Positions 31,771 to 42,600 of a stretch of 64,000 bases of DNA are shown here, one piece after another (position 1 is the stretch's first letter; each line of letters begins with the position of its first letter). Position numbers and translations under genes: made by a program. This DNA is from Linanthus parryae (lineage: Eukaryota; Streptophyta; Magnoliopsida; Ericales; Polemoniaceae). The notes beneath the pieces were generated by a model that saw only the letters and a program-made list of their open reading frames with translations, searched no databases and had not been told where the DNA came from. The DNA lies in NCBI GenBank assembly GCA_023055425.1, contig JALGPY010000010.1:54783665-54847664 (forward strand). The letters run 5' to 3'.

Positions 31771-32480
31771 GAAGCATCATTACTGTATGACTAGTGTACA
31801 ACAGAAACATGATAAGAATATTCAGTAGCAAATATCTGGTCTTACAAAACACTTTTTTCTAATAAAAGTAAGCAGTAAGGCCGTGTGATCTATAACCTTA
31901 TCGAAGCCATATATGGTAGAAGTGAAGCCCCGAAACTTGTTTTCTCAACAATCTGTTAGTATCCTCTATCTGGCCGTAGTTGCTGATCCGCGCCACAATA
32001 TATTTGGAAGATTCAGGTGTGTGACGTCTCTAAAGAAGTTTCGAAAGGAAACTGTAACTAATTCCACCCTCCGCATGGTCATTGCAAGTGACATGGGTGT
32101 AAATTATTCACGTTCAAGGGGGCTGGATTTGTCCCAAATCAAATCTAAGGTCCATTGGATTTGGTCCCAAATTCCAAATTCCAAATTCCAGATTCATCCA
32201 CAAAACCCACTGCCATCCAAACAGACCCTAAAGGAATATTTTCTTGTAAGTAGGTTGTGGTGTTGTTTGTGAACAATGGGTACACAGATATACTGCATAT
32301 ATGGTTATGAGTCTAAGATTTACATAGTAATCTACAAATAATTCTCAGGAGCCAATAATATGCGAAAGAAGCTCACATTGGTGAATTCATCTCAGAGATA
32401 TTCAATACACTCGTGGAACAATTTTACAACCTTTCTTGTGGGCTTTCAGTTATGTCACTTACATAAGCCTCATTAATTCA
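31771..32480. other. Mostly unassigned, with a Tourist-like end near 32220
   Basis: No gene is supported. Around 32205-32230 the sequence CCATCCAAACAGACCCTAA is the reverse of a common Tourist or hAT MITE terminus, preceded by short AAATTCC repeats. No partner terminus or duplication was found, so it is a fragment at most. Confidence 0.35.
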
Positions 32481-32485
32481 CTGCT

Positions 32486-32602
32486 TGTTAGTAATAGTTA
32501 TAGGACTCTTATGTAAATAATTAGAGGACTAGTTGTATAATTTAGCATTGTATTTTACCTATTTAATCAATGAAAAGCACGGAAGATTTCTCCAAACCTT
32601 TA
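32486..32602 (+). repeat. Short LTR-like relic related to the 58.5-kb copia LTR
   Basis: The segment starts TGTTAGTAATAG and runs through GGACTAGTTGTATAATTTAG, a TATTTAATCAATGAAAA stretch and CACGGAAGATTTC before CCAAACCTT. The order and words parallel the LTR at 58523-58684 (GGACCAATTTGTAATT, AATTAATAAAGAAG, TACGGAAGATTTTC, CCAACCTTCA). No 5-bp duplication is evident. A decayed solo LTR of the same lineage is likely. Confidence 0.45.
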
Positions 32603-32738
32603 GTTAGACCATAGGAAACTGATCCATTCATATGGACCGCAACCACTCACGGATGGGACTGGGCGTAGTTCACAAAGTTTTTGGAGATGCTTTTGACTTG
32701 ATTTTCATTTACTAAATCCTCCTTTGTTTTAAATGGTA

Positions 32739-33371
32739 CTCCCTACGTTCTGCAAAGGTAGTCCAATTTTCCTTTTTATTTAAAAAAAATATAATGCCTT
32801 TTCAACATTACCCATACACATGTATGAAAATTAATTTTTGGAAAAGAAGAAAGAGGTGATAGTTTCGGAACACGTGTGTCAAAATATGAATTAGGTGTGT
32901 TTAACTGCATGTCTCGATAGAAATTTGTGGTTCTATGATACGGGTAACCCGATCCGACGCAGGCGCAACGCCAACATAGTAGTAATTAGTTAGTATTTAT
33001 TTAATTAGTGTTAGTAATTAATTATTTTAATTACGTTATTTAGTTGAATAACGAATTTTTTTGTCGGTTCTTTCCCGGCCCGTAGAGTCGAACCGTCTAG
33101 GTTAGGGTTATTGAGTTAGCTCTATTTATACCTTGTCAGTCTTAGTTTTCAGATTATGGATGAAATAATCGAAGATTAGTGTCGTGTTTTTGTGAGTGTT
33201 TCGTGTCGTGTGGAGACTGGAGGATAACGAACCCCTCCAATCATATAGCATCTCGCTATCATTACGTTTTATTGGGAAGCAAAAAAGAACAATACTTTCT
33301 CGAAGTCCAAAACAAAACTTGGGACATTCATTTATGAAAGTAAGACGACAATGATTATGGGATGGAGGTAG
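32739..33371. mobile_element. Stowaway-like element (interrupted)
   Basis: The left end CTCCCTACGTTC and the right end, read inward CTACCTCCATCCC, with TA on both sides (32737-32738 and 33372-33373), match the plant Stowaway (Tc1/mariner MITE) consensus. About 330 bp in the middle looks foreign (see 32936-33261). Confidence 0.6.
32936..33261 (+). mobile_element. Possible solo LTR inside the Stowaway-like element
   Basis: The piece begins TGATACGGGTAACCCG and ends CTCGCTATCA, giving short inverted ends TGATA...TATCA. It has a TATTTATACC box near 33125 and a GGTTAGGGTTATTGAG leader. No matching 5-bp duplication was found, so both identity and limits are tentative. Confidence 0.3.
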
Positions 33372-33501
33372 TATCTAATAAGTGGTGGTATATTTATGTC
33401 TTGATGATACAAGTAATTCTGTGTAATAAGTCTGCCACAGATAAACTACTTGCGGGATTTTCCATTTTATTTACTGATTCTCATCAATCTGAACAGTATC
33501 A

Positions 33502-33606
33502 AATATGTGGAGAGAGGGCCCTCCTGAAAAACCAACTTTGTGCAATCCATGTGGAATTCAGTGGCGGACCAAAAAAACGCAGGAAGGCTATGTACCCAAT
33601 TCATGA
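33502..33606 (+). pseudogene. GATA26/27-type zinc-finger relic, C-terminal half
   Basis: One frame reads [16 protein letters not shown] then [16 protein letters not shown], ending in TGA at 33604. This matches the second half of the plant GATA26/27 finger: WR.GPPEKP, the second CysXXCys pair (CNPC), and the following basic WRTK segment. The first CysXXCys half is absent, and the region upstream ends in an acceptor-like GAACAG. It is a single orphan exon of a zinc-finger transcription-factor gene, not a working gene. Confidence 0.6.
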
Positions 33607-34277
33607 AGGTAAATTATCTCTTTCTGTCGATAGTGTTACAGAAAATATTACAAAAATGATGGATCCCCTCACAAGATAAACAAACATGTCAATGCAACTT
33701 TCTATTTTTTATTTTTATTTTTTTTTTAAGGAAACCAATTATTTTTGTCTTGTATAAATAGTTGCAAATTATTAAACAGAAGGGAATTGTCTTGAACATT
33801 TATTTTCACTAGTAAATTAGAAATATTGTCCAAGAACCATCAGTTATTCTCGTTTCTTCTTCTACATGGAAACACCAGGAGGCTTCGGCTCTGGGTTCAG
33901 AGCAGACTTATCAATCACCCTTTGAAGCAGAACCTTTGGTGGAAACTTCATGATGTCAACAGATACAGGGCTAACAGCAATCATTAGGCCAGCAACCCTT
34001 CCGAAAATGGACATGGCATTCCCAACAGCAAAATGGATATTCAAACCGCCTGTATCTGCGATCGCTCATCTTGAAGTGGCACAAATGCTCCACTTAACAT
34101 TAGAATTTCATATTTTCCCTCGTAGGTATCTTCAGTTTTTGGGCAATAACGCGAGTGACTCACTTGATTTACATTTGTTACTTTAACATATAAAACATTT
34201 CCAACAGCTGATGTAACAGAAATAGGTTGACGACATCGTTCGGAAAATAACATGATCTCTGTGCTGACATCCTTTCA

Positions 34278-34731
34278 TGTTGAAAGTTTGACTTTGAATC
34301 AAATTGGCAAGTCTTAGGAAAGAAAACTTTTTGAGGTGGTGTATTACTATTGTAAGTAGGAAGTTTGATTGGCTTGGAGGCCAAGTTATTTCCTAAATAG
34401 CATGTGAACCACCGCCACATACACACACATGTTAGTATATAAAGAGCTGGTACTTGCTTTAGTAGACGAGTTTTGGAGTATTAGCTCTTTGAGAGCTTTG
34501 GTAGGGTGTGTGTGCGTGGATGTTCTGTTTGTGCATTGTAATCGGGTTCTCTTCTCAATAAAATATCTGGTTTCGGCCGTGGATTAGCTAGCGGGTTCGT
34601 TACGAATTCGTTAGTGAACCACGTTAAATATATGTCTTGCTCTTGTTTTGCTTTCGTCGTTCTTGCTCGAATACCCCACATGTTATAACAAACTGGTAGC
34701 AGATCTCTGAAACAGGAGTTCTGTTACAACA
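34278..34731 (+). repeat. 5' LTR of the non-autonomous element
   Basis: Starts TGTTGAAAGTTTGACTTTG and ends GTTACAACA. A TATAAAGAGC promoter box lies near 34438 and an AATAAAATATC polyadenylation-like signal near 34557. Its partner is at 35808-36297. Confidence 0.75.
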
Positions 34732-34734
34732 AAC

Positions 34735-34748
34735 TGGTATCAGAGTCA
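34735..34748 (+). promoter_or_regulatory. Primer-binding site
   Basis: CTGGTATCAGAGTC directly after the 5' LTR matches the usual initiator-tRNA-Met primer site TGGTATCAGAGC of plant copia elements. Related TGGTAGCAGA and TGGTATCAGAGC words occur close by at 34695 and 34779. Confidence 0.7.
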
Positions 34749-34959
34749 GGTCAAGGGGATCACCAGTTTCAACAAACTGGTATCAGAGCCGGAGTTCCAT
34801 GATCAGGGTGGAGCCAAGAGCTACGGTTTCACGTTTTGGTGGAACTCAAAGCTAGGGTTTGGCGATTCAGGTGGAACAGGCTATCAGGAGTAGGGTTTCG
34901 TGATTCCGCCAAGAACGATGTCTGGTTTGACGATCAAGTTCGATCTGTTCATGATAGAG

Positions 34960-35790
34960 AAGCAGGTACACCCACCATATGAAGCTCCGTGGAGTGGGTT
35001 ATCCGGGCTCCTGTCGGAGCAATCTGGCGCGCATCTGATTAGGCGTGCAAGGGATCTGGCAAATCCAGGACGCATTCGGTACTGGCGCAAATCGGGCGAT
35101 TCACGCGCATCTAACTTTATGGAGATTGACGTTGAGGCGCAATCCGGCTCTCGGTGTGGATCATCTGGCGTGTGAATTGAATCTGGTTCTGGCTCATGCG
35201 TTGCAGGAACTCGTTGGAGTTGGAGCAACGACCTGGAGCATCTGGCGCGTGATATTTCTGGCACAGGCATCTGATCTTGGTTCTGGCGCGTATTATGCAC
35301 GGGTCTGTTCTGGCGTGCATCTAGTTTTGGGGCGTGTACCATGACACGCATTGAGCTCGCATCTGGGTCGATCTGTTTCTGGCGAGCATCTGCGCATTTG
35401 AGGCATACAGGGCCCATCTGGCATGACAATTTGAGCACTCGTCATTGGTGCATCTGGTCTGAATGACATCTGGGCACTTGTCATGGTGCATCTGTCTGGC
35501 GCAATTGGTTCCTTCAGGAATACATTTGGTCCTACTTTCTCAGTGACTGTATTCGAGTCTGGTTCTGGGTGGAGCACTTGTTTCTGTTTCAGGATGTGCA
35601 ACCACATCGGGCGTGGTCGTTGCAGGAACGCATGGTAGTTGGTGCAACGATTTGGCAATTCTGGTTTCGCATAAAGATGCGGAATATCTGGTCGGGGAGG
35701 CGTGCTCGTTTCTGGTTCAGGGAGATTCATCCGGTTCAGGTTTGAGAAGAGAAGCATCATGTTCCGGTTTCGGGTTGCTGAGATGATTCA
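34960..35790. other. Internal C/G-rich non-coding domain with TCTGGCGC words
   Basis: The domain is crowded with ATCTGG, TCTGGCGCG and GTGCATCTG words at irregular spacing. Frames on the minus strand are long but have Pro/Arg-rich compositions dictated by the repeats and match no gag-pol motif. It probably replaces the coding region of the parent element. A packaging or dimerisation role is conceivable but not shown. Confidence 0.5.
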
Positions 35791-35807
35791 AGTCAAGGTG
35801 GAGATTT

Positions 35808-36297
35808 GTTGAAAGCTTGACTTTGACTCAAATTGGCAAGTCTTAGGAAAGGAAACTTTTTGAGTTGGTGTATTACTATTGTAAGTAGGAAGTTTGATTG
35901 GCTTGGAGGCCAAGCTATTTCCTAAATAGCATGTGTACCACCGCCACACACACACACATGGTAGTATATAAAGAGCTGGTACTTGCTTTAGTAGATACAC
36001 ACACGGGTTTTGGAGTAGTAGCTCTTTGAGAGCTTTGGTAGGGTGTGTGTGCGTGGGTGTTCTGTTTGGTGGCCGTCGTGGCCGTTTCGGCCACGGCGTG
36101 CATTGTAATCGGGTTATCTTCTCAATAAAATATCTGATTCTAGCAGTGGATTAGCTAGCGGGTTCGTTACGAATCCGTTAGTGAACCACGTTAAATATCT
36201 GTCTTGTTCTTGTTTTGCTTTCCTCGTTCTTGCTCGAATACCCACATGTTATAACAAACTGGTAGCAGAGCTCTGAAACAGGAGTTCTGTTACGACA
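35808..36297 (+). repeat. 3' LTR of the non-autonomous element
   Basis: Starts TGTTGAAAGCTTGACTTTG after the purine-rich AAGGTGGAGATT tract, and ends GTTACGACA. It contains an extra segment near 36065-36095 (GGCCGTCGTGGCCGTTTCGG) absent from the 5' LTR, so the two LTRs have diverged. Confidence 0.75.
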
Positions 36298-36556
36298 TCT
36301 CCTTCTTTCACATACAAGTGGTGGAATCCAGAATCAGCCAGCAACCCTTATCTGAATTTGGCTTAGATTTCTTCTGAGGCTTGTCCTCTGCGCCAGCTGA
36401 CTTTCGTCTTCGCTGTTTCTGAACTGTCGGTGGTGGAGCAACGGGGGTAGGTGATTCCACCACCAAATGTGCTCTCTCCTGGGCCGGGTTGCCGCTACTT
36501 GTCCCAGTGTCCTTCCTGCTTCCGTCTCCAGCATCAATGTTAGTTCCTCCCTCCAT

Positions 36557-37519
36557 TTAGAAGAAACTTGAAATGTCTAGATGGGATTGTTGAATGGAAC
36601 CGCTTCTGTTGCAGTTCAATGCAACTTTCTAATTAAGCATACAAAATACCATTAACTTACTTTTACGTTACTATGACATGCTTCTAGAGGCAGAAATTAT
36701 ATGTACTCCATAACATAGTTTCGAAGATCTAATTCTGCTTAAACATATGTGCAACCAGAATCTATCTGGCATTGCAAAGGTAATGTATCTGTCCATTTTC
36801 GTCACTGTATGTCCTACTGGAATTAACTTAAACCATCAGATTGTAAATGCTGAACACCTCACTAAATACATCATCCTAAATATTGCATATCTAAAGGATC
36901 AAACTCCATGTGTTATCCTTCATAATATAACGGTAATAACTCAAAAACAAGATCAAGAGTCATTTAACAATCTCGTGTTAAAATAGTAATACACTTTCTA
37001 TATCCTTAATAAGACCACCTAGGAAGCACAGGTGTTTCTCCGAGATTGCACACCCTCACCGGGTGCTTCATGGGTGCTTCATTGGTACTGCATGTTCATT
37101 ATGAAAATTTTAGTCTAGAGGTCTTGTAGAACACAACTATAATTTAAACAAAAGAACATGCATCTTTAATGACTTGTGAACATGTGATGTGTAGGATGGT
37201 TAATGTGTTTGGCTTATAAATAATTAGGACCATTAGTGTATTTATTTTCATTTTTCTCATGTAAATGAGAATCTCGCAGAATATATATATAGACACACAC
37301 ACACATAAGTTTAACGCACCTGCGCCGCACCCCTAATTTTTGGATGTTGCCGACTTGCCGCCTCCATAACACGCACCCGCACCCGTGCTTCTTAGGCGAC
37401 CCGAATATAATAGTTCATGTTCGATTAGATGTAATCTTATTTAACTAGCTGAAGTGTCACTATTAAAATGGATTAGAGACTTTAGGAAAGTTGAATTTGT
37501 GCGGTAGTTAATCAATATT
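36557..37519. other. Intergenic DNA, no gene seen
   Basis: AT-rich with an (AT)n-(AC)n microsatellite at about 37273-37303, followed by a short GC-rich patch (37313-37398). No supported frame. Confidence 0.5.
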
Positions 37520-37712
37520 TAGGCCCAAATAGTATAATCCAGCAAATCCCTTCGTGTAAGAGGGGACTAATTTAGTGTATTAAACACCATATTTTCACTA
37601 TTTAGTGCTGGCATTAAAATGAGTCCAAAACAACCAAACACAATATTAGCTGGTACATGGAGAGTATTTTTAGTCCAAATACGGATAATATCGAAAAACT
37701 AAATGTTCCATC
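37520..37712 (-). repeat. Diverged fragment of Tourist-like family T1
   Basis: Read on the minus strand, the words TGTTTGGTTGTTTTGGACT, CACTAAATAGTGAAAATATGG and CTAAATTAGTCCC appear in the same order as in 30314-30641. The ends are eroded and no target duplication remains. Confidence 0.5.
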
Positions 37713-38749
37713 GAGAAAATGATACCAAATATTCAAGCAAGCACCCACTCCAACACACACACAGCCTCATGATGTGTCGACACACCAGGAGGGCAAGATT
37801 GTAAACTGCGATTGATCCCTAATTAGACCCACTCCATGACTACACGACCGATAAATTTTTCCTTGTCTGTTCCACCCCAAGGACAGACCCAATCCTTTAA
37901 CTTATTTTCGGCTGGATTTCTAAGACTTTGCATTGCAGTTCCGCTAGCAAAGTGGATCATCACACTCAATCATGAAGCCAAATTCAGCGATAGATTCCCC
38001 CCAACCATAGCCTTTTCAATCACCTTAGACTTAACAAGACTGATATGTCATGACATCCACTAGAAGGTAACACCTTGACACAGGTTACCCATACATGATA
38101 GCAGCACAGAATTGTCAAGGGCAAAACAGGCCACCATGAGATTTGTCTCTTTGTAGGGATAACTTTTTTACAAAAAGGTGAAGCTTAAAAAGAGAACTTA
38201 CAAGGGGATTCCACCCAAGTGAAATAACATTACACTATTACAGTTTATGGGTAAAGAGCTATTTCAGAAACACTGCAAGCGACATAGCTAGATGCCTTAG
38301 GGAGGATACCGAAACGGTTCTTGTCGTACACACAAGATCTTGCGAAGAGTGACTAATCCGGAGAAAGTAAAGGATATTGGTCACTTTATCTTCAAAAATC
38401 GAATAGACTCTAAGGACTCCTCTGTCGAGAAATATCTACTAGAATGAGCTAATCTCTTATCCGTCTCGTAAACTTGCATACTAAAACCTTCTAATTATAA
38501 AAAGAATGTGATACTTTCTGCTAGATCAAATCACACAATGATGAGTAATAATTACATAAACTGCTGCCAGATGTCACGATTTATTATACCTGCAGAAACA
38601 ACAGTCTTCAATTTCATTACGACACCATAAATGATATTTGCATGCATAATGCTAAAACATGAGTCTCGAAAGAATAAAATAAGTCATGTAGCTTCATGAA
38701 TATACCATTACTTTTATAGTAGCTCTCACTAGTCGAACATACTTCATAA
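37713..38749. other. Unassigned DNA
   Basis: A plus-strand frame at 37836-38063 has no recognisable motif. No repeats or termini were identified. Confidence 0.4.
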
Positions 38750-39170
38750 TCCCAAACTAGGTTACTTTTCTGGAATCTCTATGGACTTGAACAAAAATAG
38801 AAATGAAATCTTCCAGGGTCTAGTTGATAAAGTTAAATCTGGATGCGTTGGATGGAAGGGTTAACTTCTTAACAAAAATGGAAGATTGCTCTCATAAACT
38901 CAGCGTTAGGGTATGCTAATTTATTCGGTCCAAATTTTTGAAATTCCCTAAAACTTTCCATTAGCTTCAACAGATTTGTGGAAAGGAGATCCTTCCCAGT
39001 GAACAATCTACTGGGCCTCTTGGTCTAGTTGACACTCTCAAAAGATTTCATCTCCTTAATTAAGCATTGCTAGAAAAGCAAATGTGGAGAGCACTGAATG
39101 ATACTAGCTCACCAGTCTATCACTATTTTTGTGAGTAAATATTGTTCTAGGCAATGTTTGTTAAAAGCTA
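38750..39170 (+). pseudogene. Heavily decayed LINE reverse-transcriptase relic
   Basis: In shifting frames, words such as LGYFSGISMDLNKN, LVDKVKSGCVGWKG and GRLLS correspond to the LINE RT thumb pattern YLGI...L..KV...L.GWK...L...GR..LI. Many stops interrupt it. This is a weak, pattern-level call. Confidence 0.35.
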
Positions 39171-39626
39171 TAGTTTTTATCTGGTCTTCCTTCTTTCGGC
39201 AAAGCAGTTCTTACAGTAGAACTGTTATTAAGAATCATGCAATTGCGGAAAGTAGATGGGAGTAGCCTGAAAGTAGCTCATGAAAGTATAGATGATTATA
39301 ACTGGATGCCATAAGGTGCCCTCTCTTCTTTAGTCTTCTTTAGTTGTCGAGTTGTCTAATGGACAAATCACATTGAATAGTGAGGCGAATGATAACCTTG
39401 AGCGTTTGAGAAGGAATTGCAATGTAAATCTTTTAAGTGGAGTAGTATACTTTCCTAAAAGGCTAGCTCTTAGAATATATGGTATTCTAATGGATGGTTT
39501 AACTATTGGGTCTTAAAGATATTTTTATTCACTTCTAAAATAGCATGATGAACATAGGAAAAACATTGATATATATATATACATATTTTTTGAGGAGTCG
39601 AAAAAAACATCAGAAAGACAAAACAA

Positions 39627-42600
39627 TTAAGCGTCTCTACAGCTATCTAGAAAGTCAGCTTCTAGGGACTCGTGGAAACACGCCGGTGCTTGCTCCCAAT
39701 AAAGCGTGTCTTCTCCCGATGTTTTGAGAGTGGCAACTTGGTGAGCTGTCCCATTTACTGCTCTCGGAACCCATCTCGATGTGAAACCCTTCATTTCTTC
39801 AAAAGCTATCCTCAGGTCCTCTAGCACATTTCCGGTTGCCGATAGATCTTCCCATTTTTCTCCGGCTTTAATCCGTTTCAAAATGCTATTCACCTCTGTC
39901 GAGTCGCCCTCAAGCACTGTTGGATGCAATCTCTTTGAGTTACAGAACCCAATCGTCAACAGGGCTGCACGGAGCTCTGCTTCTTTCGTCGATGAACATC
40001 CCCGGAGTTCCCATCTAGCCATTCCAACCACTTTACCCCAACAGTTGCGGACCACCATCCCCGCCGAGGCTTTCTTCGTCGTCTGATGCCAAGCACCATC
40101 ATAGTTAGATTTGTATTGATTTTCCTCCGGAGGCTTCCATTTCAGATCTCTGGCCTTGATTGTACCAGGTACTCTTTGATCTAAACCTTTTTGGGCTTCA
40201 TCAATCTCTTCCATTCTGTTTATTATATCTAGTGGAATTCTGTCAAAAGCTGGATCTTCTCCTTTAAAACGCTTGTTGTTTCTTGCTAACCACAGTGCCC
40301 ACAAGGTGAGACTGAATATGGTCATCTGAGTTTTTGATTTCTGATGGAAGTGTCTCTCAATCCAACCTTGGAAACTCTCTTCTGGTGACTCCCCCCTGCT
40401 ATCCGGTCCCAGGACTTTGTGCCAAACATGTTTGACTAGTTTGCAATCCCTTAGAACATGCTCACTAGATTCTGTGTATTTGTTGCAAAAAGGGCAAAAA
40501 ATTGGTATACTAATACCTCTCTACTGAAGGTTTCTGGCTGTCGGTAGCCCATTGTGGTGACCCCTCCAAATGAAGTGTTTAATTTTCTGTGGGATTTTTA
40601 ACTTCCACACCTCCTGGATTGGGCTTATGGTGGCTGACGATGAACCCTCCCCTACTGTCTGCTCAATTCTCATGGCCGCCTCATAGCCCGATTTAACCTT
40701 GAACACTCCGTCTTCCTCAAAATGCCAGATTATTTTGTCCCCCCTCCTCCGAGCAGGTAATGGAATTTCTCGCACTTCGTTCACATCCCACTGCTTTAGA
40801 GTTGATTGGAGCTTCACTTATTTCCATTGCATTGTATCAAAATCTATAAGCTCGCTGACTTTTGTGTTGCTATTCTCAGGGACTGGCGTGATGATCTGGA
40901 AACTGGGGGCTCTTGTGATCCACTTGTCATTGACTCGTATTCTTGAACCGTCTCCTACTCTCCATCTGAGCCCGAGATTAAGCAGCTTCCTGCCCTCCAT
41001 TATGCTCCTCCATGCGTAAGACGGGTTAGTTCCCAACTCTGCTTCTAGGAAAGATTTATTCGCATAATACTTAGCCTGGAGCAGTCTTGATAACATAGAG
41101 TCTGGTTGTTGGATGAGTCTCCAGCATTGTTTGGCCAGCATTGCTTTGTTGAAAACTAGGAAATTCCTGAAAGCTAAGCCCCCTTCTCTTTTGCTTCTCT
41201 GTATTTTGTTGCATGCCACCCAGGGGATTCCCCTGTCTTTGCTTGAGTTGCTCCCCCAAAACTGTCTGATAATCTTTTCTATCTTTTCGCAGATTCCCTC
41301 CGGTAACTTGAAACAGGACATCGCATAGGTTGGAATGGCCTCCGCAACCGCTCTAATCAGGACTTCTTTAACCCCCATCGTAAGTGTTTTCTCCTTCCAA
41401 CCTTTTAACTTGTCGTGGATCCTTTCTATCAATAAATTGAAAGTTATTAATTTGTTTCTCCCCATTGTCGTCGGCAGCCCTAGATATTTGTCGTACTTCT
41501 CAACCTCCGTCATACCGCAGAAAGCTAAGATCTTCTTCTTACACACAGCCGTGACATTGGAGCTAAAGACTATTGCAGAATTTTCGCGATTTATCACTTG
41601 CCCTGATGCTTTACTGTATATGTCAATAATCTGTAATAATGTCTCCATTTGTGCTGTACTTGCCTGTAAAAAGAACAAACTGTCATCAGCGAAAAAAAGG
41701 TGGGATATCGGGGGGCCCCCTCTAGATGCTGTGACTGCGGTAAGATCTCCTCTGCTAGCTGCTGCAGTGATAGCTCTGGATAACACCTCCGAAACAATTA
41801 GGAAGAGGTAGGGGGATAACGGACACCCCTGCCTCAGTCCACGTTCGGGAATAACATTCCCCGTAATAGCTCCATTCCGTATAAAGAAGAAATTAACCGT
41901 AGTTACACAATTCATAACCTGATTCGTGAACTTTGGGCCAAACCCCATCTGGGTGAGCGTTTCACTTAAGAATTGCCATTCCACCCTATCATAAGCCTTA
42001 CTCATATCAATTTTCAAAGCTAAAAAACCCGTCTTCCCCTTCTTTCGAGTTTTTAGCGAGTGTATCATTTCAAAGGCTGTTAGGATATTATCAGAGATAA
42101 TTCTTCCTGGCACGAAAGCACTTTGGTTTTCACTAATAATCGACGGGAGGACGCGTTTTAATCTATTTGCAATGGCTTTAGCAACTATTTTGTAAATAAT
42201 GGTACACAAGCTAATCGGTCTGAAATCACCTGGCTTTCTGGGCTGTTTCACCTTCGGGATTAAAGCAATTAAAGTCCTGTTGTGATCTCCCAGGTCCTTT
42301 CCTTCGTTTAGGACTGCTAGACATGTCTTCGCCACTGCATCCCCGATCGTGTCCCAAAACTGCTGGAAAAACCCCGCGTTGAAGCCGTCCGCCCCTGGGG
42401 CTTTATTCGGGGACATTTGGAAAAGGGCATATTCCACCTCTTTCCTTGTGTACTTTTCCTCCATCAAAGCTCCTTCTTCTCGAGATATACGGACGTCCAG
42501 TTCTTCTAATGCCACTTGGATGTCGGACCCCCCTGGGTTAGAGGACTTGAAGATGTCCGTGAAATGGTTTTCAAGTACCTCGTCAATCTCCTCCTCGGTA

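Larger units (their letters stand above)
34278..36297 (+). mobile_element. Non-autonomous LTR retrotransposon, 2.0 kb
   Basis: Two LTRs of about 454 and 490 bp flank an internal region of 1.08 kb. A tRNA-Met type primer site follows the 5' LTR. The internal 5' part (to about 34960) parallels the leader and gag start of the copia element at 52.36-52.55 kb, including CCAAGAACGATGTC at the gag ATG. The rest has no gag-pol coding. It inserted in the PPC region of the AHL relic. The junctions show GACATC near both ends rather than a simple 5-bp duplication. Confidence 0.75.
33862..36556 (-). pseudogene. AHL (AT-hook/PPC domain) pseudogene split by an LTR element
   Basis: AHL proteins are plant nuclear DNA-binding regulators with AT-hooks and a PPC/DUF296 domain. 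On the minus strand the N-terminus starts MEGGTNIDAGDGSRK at 36556 and runs through a basic stretch (KQRRRKSAGAEDKPQKKSK) without a canonical RGRP hook. After a frameshift, FHHLYVKEGDV at about 36325-36298 leads into the insertion. Beyond it, STEIMLFSERCRQPISVTS resumes at about 34270, then TYEGKYEILMLSGAF. A second frameshift near 34050 precedes GGLNIHFAVGNAMSIFGRV, then AGLMIAVSPVSVDIM. Two frameshifts plus the 2-kb insertion disable it. Confidence 0.7.

Noticed and set aside
34884..35760. Long minus-strand frames within the 2-kb LTR element
   Set aside because: Composition is forced by TCTGGCGC-type words and no gag, protease, integrase or RT motif occurs, so I treat the region as non-coding.
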